A stretch of DNA of 64,000 nucleotides from Zea mays (Eukaryota; Streptophyta; Magnoliopsida; Poales; Poaceae), in assembly GCF_902167145.1 (NCBI RefSeq), contig NC_050101.1, positions 110,823,789 to 110,887,788 on the forward strand. The letters are read 5' to 3'. Numbering within the stretch: the first letter of the stretch is position 1; each line of letters starts with the position of its first letter. The notes under the pieces were generated by a model. The model made no database searches. It had not been told where the DNA came from and saw only the letters and a program-made list of their open reading frames with translations. This document shows, in pieces, positions 45,069-56,426 of the stretch. The position numbers and the translations under genes were made by a program.

Positions 45069-45810
45069 TTCTTCCCCCCGACAGTGAACTGTATGCTCAC
45101 AGCCAACTTCCATTGGAGGCGATTTTGGAGGTCCAGATTTCACAAAAATATAAGGGAGGAGGTTTTGGTCTTCATTTCTTGGAAGAAGGTGGATAAGAAA
45201 GGTTGGTTTATGTTTCTTTGTCAATTTTTGTTCATTCTTGCTCAATTTTAGCCACATTTTGGATCTAGGGTTTTACATGTGAGAGAGAAGAGTATAGCTA
45301 GGTTATTTTCTCTATTTCCTCAAATGAGGTTGCTTAAGATGGTTAGTTTTTGTCTATTCCCTCTCCTTTTTCATGTTTAGTTCTCAAATAAGTTTATCCA
45401 TAACACATATTTAGTTGCTTAATGAATGGTGAATGTGTTGTATGGAAGGTTGGTTTAATTATGTTTCAATTGTCAGTTATTGTTTATTTTTGCTCAATTT
45501 TAACTACATTTTGAAACTAGGCTTTCACCATGTGTTAGAGATAGGTTTGGGTATTAAAAATTTTTGTTTATTAGTTGCTAGGAAAGTTTGGCTTATGTTT
45601 CTTTTGCCAAATTTTGTTCATTTTTCCTCCATTTTAGCCACATTTTGGATATAGGGTTTCACCATGTGTTAGAGATAAAGTAGTCTAACTACTTTTATTG
45701 GAAGAGATAAAGTAGTCTAACTACATTTTTGGATATAGGGTTTCACATTTTAGCCACATTTTTGGATATAGGGTTTCACCATGTGTTTTATGTTACTTTT
45801 TTTACAGGTG
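45069..45810 (+). other. TNP2 leader and probable intron
   Basis: No long frame. It contains repeated units of TTTTTGCTCAATTTTAGCCACATTTTGGAT-like text (45235, 45480, 45620, 45730) ending in TTTTTTTACAG at 45807, which is a good acceptor just before the TNP2 start codon. The repeats suggest local duplication within an intron. Confidence 0.5.
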
Positions 45811-48800
45811 ATGATAGAGAGGATATCCTGGATGTATAACTTATCAAGGCTAGATCCATCATACATATCTGAGGTCCATAAGTTTATTGTTGTCGCTAAG
45901 AACCATGCTTGGAGAACAAAGACAAAGCACATATATTGTCCATGCATGGACTGCAAAAATGCTGTTGTATTTGATGACACAGAACAAATCATATCTCATC
46001 TGGTATGCCGAGGATTTGTGAAGGATTACATAATTTGGACAAAGCATGGAGAGGGTAGCTCTTCGCCTTATACAGCTGGAAACCCTGAGAACATCGACGA
46101 CAGCTTTCAGTTCGTTCACGAGACACAACAACCTCTTCCACAGAGCGAACATGTAGTGCCAAATGTTAGTGATCATGGTTACGCCGGAGGAAATGAACGT
46201 GAAAGAACCCATGTTCTGCCAAATGTTATGGACGAGGAAGATGTAGAGTTGTTAGAGGCAATGTTGCGTCGTCATACAGATCCATCGATGTTCTTCATGA
46301 AAGGTATGGAGTCCCTAAAGAAGGCAGCAGAAGAGCCTTTGTACGACGAGTCTAAGGGCTGTACCAAAGAGTTCACGACGCTCCGGTCTGTGTTAAAGTT
46401 GTTGATGTTAAAAGCTAGATATGGTCTGTCTGATGCTGGCTTCGATGCGTTCTTGAGTATTGTCGCAGACATGCTTCCAAAGGAGAACAAAGTGCCTGCT
46501 AACACGTACTATGCAAAGAAACTAATCAGTCCACTCACTATGGGCGTGGAGAAGATCCACGCGTGTAGAAATCACTGTATCCTTTATCGAGGTGATGATT
46601 ATAAAGACTTGGAGAGCTGCCCAAAGTGTGGTGCAAGTAGGTACAAGACGAATAAAGACTATCGAGAGGAAGAGTGTGTTGCATCTATGTCTAAAGGGAA
46701 GAAGCGAAAGAAAGCCAAAAAGAAGACTTCAAAATCCACGAGCAAAGAAAAAGAAGAAGTAGACTATTATGCGCTCAAAAAGATTCCTGCTTTGGTGATG
46801 TGGTACCTCCCCGTCGTCGATCGATTGAGGTGTTTGTTCGCTAACCCTGAGGATGCCAAACTTATGAGCTGGCATGCTTCTGATGAGCACAAAAACGATG
46901 GGAAGCTTCGACATCCAGCAGATGGGAAGCAGTGGCAAGATTTCAATGAGAACCACCGAGACTTTGCCGATGAACCAAGAAATGTTAGGTTCGCACTGAG
47001 TACTGATGGAATGAATCCATTTGCTGAAAGGAGCAGCAAGCATAGCACATGGCCAGTGATCCTCACCATATACAACCTTCCTTCATGGTTGATGCAGAAA
47101 CGGAAGTACATTTTGCTAACCATGCTTATTTCTGGACCTACACAACCTGGAGTTGATATGGATGTATTTTTAGAGCCCTTAATGGAGGATATGAAAATAT
47201 TGTGGGTAACGAGTGTTCAAATGTTGGATGAGTATCGTAAAGATTCATTCATGCTGAGAGCAATTATTTTTGTTACGATCAACGATTACCCTGCACTCTT
47301 CACATTATCAGGCCAGTTTAAGGGAAAGGTTGGCTGCACAGTATGCATTGATGAAACTGCTTACGTGTCCCTTACTGCATCTAAGAAGATAGTGTACATG
47401 AGGCACAGACGCTTTTTATTGGAAGGACACAAGTACCGCATGCGAAAGATGGATAAGTACTTTGACAATAATGGTGAACTACATTCTACTGCTCCATCGG
47501 GTAACAATAAAGGTCATAGAGTTTTTGAAATAGTCAGGAATATCAAGTTTGTTTTCGGGAAGGAGACAAAAGACGGAAAAACAAGGAAGGATGTCAAACC
47601 AGCTCCGTGGGGCTATATTCAAGAAAAAGTCTATTTTCTTCGAGTACTTGCCTTACTGGAAAGAGTTAGATGTGCTGCATGCGATCGATGGTATGCACGT
47701 TCAGAAGAACGTGTTTGAAAGCATAATTGGCACCTTGCTAGACATAAAGGGAAAAACAAAAGAAGGGCTCAATTCACGCATGGACTTGGTAAATTTAGGC
47801 ATAAAAAAGGAACTACATCCTGTTCTTCAAGAAAATGGGAAGTATCATCTCCCAGCAGCAAGCTACAATTTCAATGTAGATGAGAAACATGCGATGTGTG
47901 TTTGGCTTAAGAATTTGAAAGTCCCATCCGGATTCTGCTCTAGCATACGAAGTATTGTGTCAATGAAAGACCTGATAGTCACCAACTACAACTCACATGA
48001 TTGTCATGTCATGCTGACTACATTCCTACCTATTGCCATCAGGGCTATAAATCCTTTGTTTTTAAAGATGGCAATCACACGGTTGTGCTACTTTTTCAAC
48101 AGAATTTCACAAAAGGTAATTGACCGTGATGAGTTGGCATCTCTTCAGGAATTCGCAGTGGAGACAATAGCACAGTTTGAGATGTGTTTCCCTCCATCGT
48201 TCTTTGATATTATGGTGCACCTTGTGGTGCACTTGGTGCCACAAATAGAGGCATTGGATCCTATGTACTTGCATGAAATGTGGACGTACGAGCGTTTCAT
48301 GTCAATACTGAATGGCTATGTATCAACCCGTGCTCGTCCCGAGGCATCCATGATAGAGGGGTACTGTACCGAAGAGGCCATTGAGTCCGGAGGTCCATTC
48401 TGCAATAATATCCTAAAAGATCAGGTTTCAATAGGTCTGCCTCCGTCACGACACGAGGGTAGATTGTATGGAAGCGGAAGGATGGGACGGAAATCTTTCA
48501 TTCCACCAGATTACAATACAGTACTTGAGGCACATCACAGCATCCTACATCAGCTAGCAATAATAGAGCCATTTATCCAACAACATATCAATGAGCTTCA
48601 CGAGCAAAATCCTGGGCATACGGCTGATTGGGTAATGAAGCAACATAAGCAGCGGTTCAACACATGGCTAATGGTGAAGGACATTCCACGTGGAGAAACA
48701 ATAGAAGAAAAAACCATCAAGGGGTTGGCATCTGGACCATCACGCCAGGTCACAACATGGCAAACCTATGACATTAGTGGATTCACATTTTGTACAAAGT

Positions 48801-49318
48801 CCAAGGACAAAAAGAGCATGTCACAAAACAGTGGTGTTCGATGCGAGGCCATAGATGATGAAACTGGTGAGATTATTACATATTTTGGCTTTATTGAGGA
48901 CATATGGGAACTAGACTATGGTACATTTCAGATCTCGGTTTTCCGATGTCAATGGGTTGAAGACAAACATGTCACGGTAGACAACTATGGGGTCAGAGTT
49001 CTTGATCTAAGTAAGGTAGGTTACAAAGATGACCCATGGATCCTTGCTAATCGTGCTGCACAGGTCTTCTATGCTGAACAGATCATTTCTAACAATGAGA
49101 AGAAAAGCACCTACAAACCGAAGCATGTAGTTTTTCCTGGAAAACAACAAGCTATAGGAGTTGATGGTGTATCTGATTTAGAGGATTTTAACCAGTTCAA
49201 TGACATGTCTCTTTTCATAGACCATCCAACCAAGATAAGGAACGTTGAGCGAAGCATCCCACACAATTCGATGCCCTGGGTACGCCACGATGGACAAGGC
49301 AGAACAATAGCTCCCTAG
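45811..49318 (+). pseudogene. TNP2-type CACTA transposase, one frameshift
   Basis: The main CACTA transposase. The start at 45811 follows a TTTACAG acceptor and gives the usual W-M-Y motif. The domains, in order, are as follows. A Transpos_assoc region covers residues 1-85, with CPCMDCKN and HLVCRGF. A Transposase_21 region covers about 150-600, with HACRNHCILYRG, CPKCGASRY, NDYPALFTLSG and CTVCIDET. The DUF4218 region contains LHEMWTYERFMSILNGYVS (about 48270). The DUF4216 region contains VRCEAIDDETGEIITYFG and KDDPWILANRAAQVFY (about 48830-49070). The only lesion seen is a run of four Gs at 47609-47612, where three would keep the frame. With that exception the gene is open for about 1168 codons, a normal length. 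A captured gene fragment lies antisense downstream. Confidence 0.9.
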
Positions 49319-49443
49319 ATTATATAGTTGTCATGTAATTGATTATTGTTAGGACATGTCATGTAATTGATTATTGTTAGCGACAAACCGAAGCATGTAA
49401 TTTTACACGACTTTCTAGAGAGGAGAGGGAAAGGGAGAGAGAG

Positions 49444-49803
49444 CTATTGTTGCCAATGCGCTCGGAGCAGGTCCAGCAATTACCGTCCGTGCGGATGCAG
49501 CACTTTGCACATCCAGAATGCCCGTTCTTGCACTGATTTTACACAGAGCAGAGCATCATGCTGGAGCCTACCGATCAATATGTATTGTATATATACATGC
49601 ATGGTAATCTGACTTGCCATGAAAACTTCGGACTGGAAGGGTAGGCAGCAGATGTCACACTCCAGCGCGTCCTTCTCCACGGATAGTGTCACAGTCGCCT
49701 CTTCCTCATCCTCCAACCCCGCCTCTTCCTCATCCTCCACCACCACCTTGGCTTTCTTTGGAGTGCCGTCGTCAGAGGAAGCCGTGGTCTTTTTCCCGGT
49801 CAT
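49444..49803 (-). pseudogene. Captured SINA-like RING E3 ligase, first two exons
   Basis: Exon 1 (49618-49803, 62 codons) has an acidic region, then VEKDALECDICCLPFQSEVF. Exon 2 (49444-49532) continues in phase with CKNGHSGCAKCC...CWTC. Joined, they give C-x2-C-x10-C-x3-H-x2-C-x2-C-x7-C-x2-C, the SINA/SIAH RING-HC spacing, with all eight zinc ligands. The 85-bp intron is GC-AG with a perfect GCAAGT donor. The SINA zinc-finger and TRAF-like substrate-binding parts are absent, because the frame runs into a CT tract at 49444. It lies between the two CACTA genes in antisense orientation. The related element at 2866-6800 lacks it, which points to capture of host DNA by this copy. Whether it is expressed is unknown. 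Confidence 0.75.
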
Positions 49804-49818
49804 GGTTTATCACCTAGA

Positions 49819-50036
49819 ACGCGAGGTAAAATAAAAGCAGGGAGGACTATTCGACTAATATATACATATCAGGCAGTAAGAAACAAGCATCTTCAAAGAA
49901 CATGTTGTGAAAGAACTTGGAAAGATGTTAACCAGATCTGATACTTGTGAAAGAACTTCACACCAATGGTGATGAGAGACGTGAAGCCAGGAGACGACAT
50001 AGTATTTAAACACTGCAAGAACGGGCATTCTAGTGA
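49819..50036 (+). other. Flank of captured DNA with a second RING scrap
   Basis: Unique-looking sequence. At 50013-50033 the plus strand again reads TGCAAGAACGGGCATTCT, the start of RING exon 2, now in the opposite orientation to 49514-49532. The capture therefore brought in, or created, a small inverted repeat. Confidence 0.5.
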
Positions 50037-50296
50037 CAGAGGAGGGAGAGAGAGGGAAGAGAGAGGAGGGAGAGAGGAGAGAGAGAGGAGAGTGAGAGAG
50101 AGATAGAGGAGAGAGAGAGAGGAGAGAGAGAGAGAGGATAGGGAGAGAGGAGAGAGAGAGGAGAGAGAGGGAGAGATAGAGGAGGGAGAGAGAGGGAAGA
50201 GAGAGGAGGGAGAGGGGAGAGAGAGAGAGGAGAGAGAGGAGAGAGAGAGAGGGGAGAGAGAGAGGGGAGAGAGAGAGAGGAGGGAGAGAGAGAAGT
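50037..50296 (+). repeat. Purine tract between the CACTA genes
   Basis: Continuous GAGAGAGGGAGAGA-type sequence with no T or C beyond a few bases. It is equivalent to 3520-3645. Confidence 0.9.
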
Positions 50297-50410
50297 AATA
50301 TATAAATATATATATTATGTATACTAAATATATATATTTATATATTTAATATGTATAAAAAATTATATACTTAATGTATGAATATACAATAAAAAATAAT
50401 ATACTAAAAA
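50297..50410 (+). repeat. AT-rich stretch
   Basis: Short TATATATTTA/AATATATA units, the counterpart of the longer tandem repeat at 3646-3900. Confidence 0.7.
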
Positions 50411-50600
50411 CATTACTACTGGCGGTTCACAACGAAAACCGCCAGTATAAATGATTTCTACTGGCGGTTGTTGATGAAAACCGCCAGTAGAAATGGCCTC
50501 CACAGTCTGTGGATGGCATTTCTACTGGCGGTTCTCTATGACAACCGCCAGTAGAAATGATTTCTACTGGCGGTTGTCATTGTCAACCGCCAGTAGAAAT
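50411..50600. repeat. Internal CACTA palindrome cluster before the second promoter
   Basis: Four close inverted pairs of ACTGGCGGTT and AACCGCCAGTA with ATTTCT/AGAAAT spacers, very like the subterminal units at 44795-45056 but located 5.7 kb inside the element, immediately upstream of a TATA box. Confidence 0.9.
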
Positions 50601-50604
50601 ATCT

Positions 50605-50616
50605 CCTATATAAAGG
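50605..50616 (+). promoter_or_regulatory. TATA box of the second CACTA gene
   Basis: CCTATATAAAGG starts five bases after the last internal palindrome. A GC-rich leader follows. The derivative element keeps the box at 4101. Confidence 0.65.
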
Positions 50617-50869
50617 AGCGCGCGCGGGGGCGAAAATTTCGCTAAGTCTCTGGAGCCCTGTCTTTCACACTTCCCGCCGTCAGGCTGCCAAAATTTCGCC
50701 CGGCGATTTTCTCCACCGTGCGCCGCCGTCGTTCACGCCGTCGTCCCCGCGTCGTAGGTAAGTTCTTCTCTCTCTCTCTCCCTTTCTTCGTCTATGATCG
50801 CTCGGGCTCGGGCATGCGCGCCGCCACCGCCGTGCACGCGCCGCCGCCGCCGCGCGGCTAAACCCTAAG
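50617..50869 (+). other. GC-rich leader of the second CACTA gene
   Basis: The leader contains a possible first-exon end at about 50755 (CGTCGTAG/GTAAG) and no long frame with a recognisable protein. Confidence 0.4.
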
Positions 50870-51345
50870 CCTAGGAAGAGTGAGAGAGTGAGAGGGAAGA
50901 GAGAGGAGGAAGAGGGAAGAGAGGGAGACCCCTGCGCGCGTCTCTGCAGAGAGTGAGAGAGAGGGAGAAAAGATAGAGGAGGGAGAGGGAAGAGAGAGGA
51001 GAGGAGAGAGAGGGAAAGGGAAGAGAGAGGAAAGAGAGTGGAGGGAGGGAGAGAGAGAGAAGAGAGAGGAGGGAGAGGGAGTGTATATATAGGAAAGAGA
51101 GTGGAGGGAGAGAGAGAGAGAAGAGAGAGGGAAAGGGAAGAGAGAGGAAAGAGAGTGGAGGGAGGGAGAGAGAGAGAAGAGAGAGGAGGGAGAGGGAGTG
51201 TATATATAGGAAAGAGAGTGGAGGGGGAGAGAGAGAGGAGAGAGGGGGAAAGGGAAGAGAGAGGAAAGAGAGGGAGAGGGAGGGAGGGAAGAGAGAGGAA
51301 AGGGAGGGAGATGGAGAGAGAGAGAGAGAGAGAGAGGAGAGAGCA
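50870..51345 (+). repeat. Long purine tract with TATATATAGG inserts
   Basis: Nearly pure G/A for 470 bp. GTGTATATATAGGAAAGAG recurs at about 51080 and 51199, revealing a local duplication of about 118 bp. Open frames on both strands here are compositional. Confidence 0.9.
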
Positions 51346-51622
51346 ACGGAAAGCATGTTTTTTCCATCGTATTCCATTGTAAACAACATATTCTATTGTA
51401 TTCTATTGTAAACAACGTATTCCATTGTAAACAATGTATTCCATTGTAAAATGTAGACTAGATTCACTAGTATAAAATGTTTTTTGGCTTCCACTCTCTA
51501 GTAAACAACGTATTCCATTGTAGTACTATTAGCTAGTGAAATTAGAAGACGACGTACGACACACTTGCGTTGTTTCGATTAAGAGCAACTCATCAGAACC
51601 CCACTTGACCAGAGCGAGTTCT

Positions 51623-52165
51623 CATCACCTCTCTCCCTCTCTATACGTCCTATACTCCTCCTCCTCTCTCCCTCTCTCTCTCTATACGTTCTATACGACT
51701 CTCCATCTCCCTCTCTCCCTCTCTATACGTCCTATACGACTCCTCCTCTCTCCCTCTCTCTCTCTCTATACGTTCTATACGACTCTCCATCTCCCTCTCT
51801 CCCTCTCTATACGTCCTATACGACTCCTCCTCTCTCCCTCTCTCTCTCTCTATACGTTCTATACGACTCTCCATCTCCCTCTCTCCCTCTCTATACGTCC
51901 TATACGACTCCTCCTCTCTCCCTCTCTCTCTCTATATGTTCTATACGACTCTCCATCTCCCTCTCTCCCTCTCTATACGTCCTATATGACTCCTCCTCTC
52001 TCCCTCTCTCTCTCTATACGTTCTATATGACTCTCCATCTCCCTCTCTCCCTCTCTATACGTCCTATACGACTCCTCCTCTCTCCCTCTCTCTCTCTATA
52101 TGTTCTATACGACTCTCCATCTCTCTCTACGTCCTATACGACTCTCCCTCTCTATACGTAACTCG
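51623..52165 (+). repeat. 82-84 bp pyrimidine minisatellite
   Basis: CTATACGTCC recurs at 51641, 51723, 51807, 51891, 51973 and 52055, giving about six units of 82-84 bp. Each unit combines CTCTCCCTCTCT text with CTATACGTCC and CTATACGTTC blocks. No such array is seen in the derivative copy. Confidence 0.9.
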
Positions 52166-52186
52166 ATAATATTCGTATCACAATAT

Positions 52187-52236
52187 TAGGGGTTAGGGTT
52201 AGGGCTTAGGGTTAGTGTTAGTGGTTAAGGGTTAGG
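52187..52236 (+). repeat. Telomere-like repeats inside the CACTA
   Basis: Degenerate GGTTAGGG/GGCTTAGGG units just before the second gene's start, shared with 5006-5099. Confidence 0.75.
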
Positions 52237-55200
52237 GTATTTGTTAATATGAATTGAATTATTGCTTATGTTAATATGTAGCTCAATGAGTTCTCCAACC
52301 AAGGACCAAGGATTAGGGCCCGACCACATGGACAAGAGTGTTGCTCAAGAAGAATCCAGAAGTGAAGGATATGAAACGCCTAGCGACCCTTTTCCTACCA
52401 CTAGGATAGATAGGGCCGCTGCGCGTGAGTTGCAACGTGACCCTACTTATGATCCACAAGAACATGAGGTAAATTACACATCCTTAATTTCATGTGTGTA
52501 CCTAATTAATTAGCTGATTTCACAATGTCTATTACACATGCATGATTTCTTGTGCATTTTATTACATGAATAGGAGGTCTTGTCTCAATTTCGTGTGATG
52601 CTCGAAAAAGCTGCGGCACGATACCAAGACGCACCGGAACCGACCCAAGACGCACCGGAACCGATCCAAGGCGCACCGGAATCGACCGAGACAACCACCG
52701 AGAGGTCAAGGAAAAGGAATCAGAGCGATCGGAATAGAGGTGACAGGGGGCTAAACAAGTTTCCTGACAAGACATATAAAATCACAGACGTGAGCCCGAA
52801 TGGTCAGCCCCTAGCTCCAGAAGAGGCACTGCCTAAGTTCCGGAATGCACTTGGGTTCTTAGTTAGAGATAATCTTGACATCACAATCCGATAGTGGAGA
52901 GATGTATCAGATGATGTCAAGAATCAAATGTGGAATAAGCTAGTAACGAGGTTCGTTTTGCCTGAGGGTTCAGAAGAACTTGTGAAAAATACACAATGAA
53001 GCAGTTTGCAATCAATTTCTGAAACTGGAGGTCTGAGATGAATACAAAGTTTGCAAAGAAAGGCCTAGACCCGACGAAAAATATAAAATCTCAGCAGGTC
53101 AGTGGGCAGTATTTCTAGAGCAGAGGAGCAGCCCTGATTTCATATCGCTAAGTGAGGCAAATTCAGAACTGTCTAAGAAGAACAAATACCGCCACCACCT
53201 TGGCACAGGTGGTTACAAGCATCAGGTTCCTAAATGGAGACAAGAAGACGCCGAGAAGAAGGCTGCAGGGTTGCCGACGCTGTCCGAGCAACTTGGTGAA
53301 AGGACAGCTAATTGAATCCGTGCTAGAAAACCAAGGGAAACTGAGTCTGGTGTATCTTTTGATGATCCCACTGTCGAAGAAGCGGCAAAAAACATATATG
53401 CTATTGCAGCTAAGCAGAGCGAAGGAACATTTAAGCCGCAAAGGGAGAAAGACATTCTAACGACTGGTCTCGGTAACCCTGAGCATCCTGGTCGTGTACG
53501 AGGAATCTCATCTAAGGAAGGATGGAAGGAAGGATTCGGACCACAATGGGAAGGTCTGTACAAGAAACGTGATCGATACAAGGAAGAGATGGCAAATTAT
53601 TTTAAGGAGGAGGCCAAGAAAGAGTTCAAAGGCCTGATGTCTGAAATGCTATTGAATCCTCCTCCAGAATTGATGCAGCAATTGGCGATGGCGAGTGCGA
53701 TGTCTGTTCAACAGATGACCACTCCACATATGCAAATAATTCCAGCAGCTCAAACGCCGACTGCCACCGAGGGTACGACCATCCCAAGCTCTGTCGCGTC
53801 AACGGGAAATAAGGTCCGCTATCCAGTTGATGACATCACAAGGCCTGTGGCATGCACACTAGTTATAAGATATGGTATTAACAATCAGCGTACAAAGAAA
53901 GTAGCCACAGGCCTTGCGATCCCAGGACGCAAGTTCCATGGAAACGACATTCCAGAAGAATATTGCAGGGTAGAAGTGACGACAGTCGTCCAAGGATATG
54001 AGGACGACATGCTAGACATCCCTGGGCCCGAAGGTATCGAGACACTTGGACAAGCTATCAAGAATTTTATCCTTTGGCCTCGAAGGGATGTCGAATTGGT
54101 TGATTGGTCGAATTCGTCGCAGGCCCAACCGTCTCCGCCTTCTCAAATTGTTGTTCCTATTGTACATCCATCATCACCTCCTCAAACTTCACATGCTGCT
54201 CCTCATCCTCTTTCTGACCCTCCTTCTCCTCATCCTCATGGTGGCCCACCGTCTCCGCCGCATACATCGCCCTTCAGGGATCCACCTTCTCCACAGCCAT
54301 CTCCACGACCATCAAAGAAATCTAAAGTTTCTATACCAAAAGTAGTGTCCCCGTTTGATAAGAAAAAGAAGAGTAAATCCACTGCTGGCATTGTTCGTTT
54401 TTTGAAAGGGATTGGACGGAGCCTCACGTCAGACACTATTGATTTGGCCGATCCCGAGGAGTCCGCAAAAAAGGCTGAGGCAATGGCCGCAAAGATAAAG
54501 AAGCCAACTAAGGCAGATTATAAAAACGTGCCTAAAAAATATGTGTCGGGCAGACCACTACTCACTTTTGAGAAACTAAGGAAGGTCCCGGCTAATATTA
54601 ACAGGTTGCATGATTGGTACATGCGGGCATCTTCAGTTGGCATCGACACCATCAGTGTTAATATACCAGCCCATTCTTTTATTGGTTCAAATCAAAAGGC
54701 CGTTGTTACATTCGAGGACATGTGGTTAATGATGAACCTTCAGAGACTCGACGTGCAACTTGTAACCATATTTGCATTGTAAGTGTCACTCATACTCCAC
54801 ATATATGTGTTATTATTAGTGAGTTGTATAAATTTTCAATATCTGACATGCACGTGTGCGTTGCAGAATGCAACATGATCAGCAGGAGATCCTTTATGGT
54901 ACCAATCCCAATGCTAGTGCCAGTAAAAGGGTTGGGTATCTCAACCCAATAAAGATATGCGAGGATAACCACACTTTTAGAATCGGAAAAGGCAACGAAG
55001 CATTACAGGGGCTAACAGACGAAGAAATTGAGGTGCGTATCCAGGATCTGAAGAAGGATTTTGAAGCAAGATACGCCACCTACATATGACACGCAATGCT
55101 TCAATTTCAAGACAGGGAATCCATAGTGGCCCCGTACAACTTTAAGTAAGTGTGATTTTGCATAAATAAAATTAATAATTTCAATACACATGTATCACAA

Positions 55201-55391
55201 GTTTGATTCATACAGGGACCACTGGATATGCTTCTTCATTTATCCTAAGGTTGGAAAGGTGCTGGTGCTCGACTCCTTCCACACCGAGCCTTCGGCCTAT
55301 TCAAAATTCCTCAGCATCTTAGAGTTGTAAGCCTTTTCTATGCATGCATACTTATATCGATGAGAATTGTAGAATAACATGTTGATTCTAT

Positions 55392-56426
55392 CACTAGTAC
55401 AGAGAAGTTCTATAGTGGCGGTTGTAAACCTATTTATAGTGGCGTTTTTCGTAACCGCCAGTGCTAGGGGCCAGTAGAAATCATCATTTTTACAGGCGGG
55501 TAACTGAGGACCGCCAGTGAAAATCGATTTTCACTGGCGGTCGGCGTAATAAAACCGCCAGTGCAAATCGTTTCCAGGAAACATAAAATATATTTTAAAA
55601 AAAGTTATTTTTATTAGGCCCACCCCACCCGCCAAAATTCGCGGCAAGTCGCGGCATTTTTCGCGCAAAATTCGCGTGCTACGCGGTTGTTAGTATTCGA
55701 ACCAAAATTCGCGGCAAGTCGCGGCATTTTTCGCGCAAAATTCGCGTGCTACGCGGTTGTTAGTATTCGAACCGTCGACCTCACCCTCGCGCGTACCCTC
55801 CCCTACCACTCCGTCTATGACATGTCTTGTGTCTAGTTTGTAGTTGTTTTCTCCACATATTACAACCATTTGAGTGTAAATTACTTATTTGAGACCCTAA
55901 ACAAATTCAAATAAAAAAGTTGTCAACTACAAAGATAAATAACTTTTGAAGTTCTACAACTTTTATTTTGACACTTTTTTCATCCGAGCTAGTTTGCAAA
56001 ATTTGAATTTTAAATTTGACATACTTAGATTCAATTTTTGAAAACCGAAATGAGTTCAAACAAAAAAGTTGTCAACTACAAAGTTTCATAACTTTTAGAG
56101 ATCTACAACTTTTATTTTGGTGGTTTTGTCATACGAGCCCGTTTGAAAAACTCGAAAAATTAAGGATAAAAATGATTTCTAGTGGCGGTTCCTTAAGAAA
56201 ACCGCCACTAGAAATCGTATTTCTAGTGGCGGTTCCTTAAGAAAACCGCCACTACAAATCATGGATTTCTACTGGCGGTTTTCTTAAGGAACCGCCAGTA
56301 GAAATACGATTTCTAGTGGCGGTTTTCTTAAGGAACCGCCACTAGAAATAACACAGTCGGTAGATAACCGAAACCGCCTGTAAAAATATATCGTCCCCGC
56401 AGGCTTTGAGCCTTTTTGTACTAGTG
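55392..56426. mobile_element. Nested non-autonomous CACTA, TSD TAT
   Basis: Termini are CACTAGTACAGAGAAG and TTTTTGTACTAGTG, with TAT at 55389-55391 and 56427-56429. It sits in an intron of the Ulp1 part. The related copy at 5865-5880 shows the empty site GATTCTATTTGAGATC. The 1035-bp element has GGCGGTT/AACCGCC subterminal palindromes, including a long perfect-looking set at 56160-56350, and no coding capacity. Confidence 0.95.
55632..55771 (+). repeat. 70-bp tandem duplication in the nested CACTA
   Basis: CCAAAATTCGCGG starts at 55632 and again at 55702. Both units run on through TCGCGGCATTTTTCGCGC and end in TATTCGAACC. Confidence 0.9.

Noticed and set aside
50858..51415. Long open frames on both strands in the purine tract
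   Set aside because: They encode only Ser/Leu/Pro or Glu/Arg/Gly runs dictated by GA/CT composition.
51536..52030. 164-codon frame over the pyrimidine minisatellite
   Set aside because: The frame is a translation of the 82-84 bp tandem unit and has no independent support.
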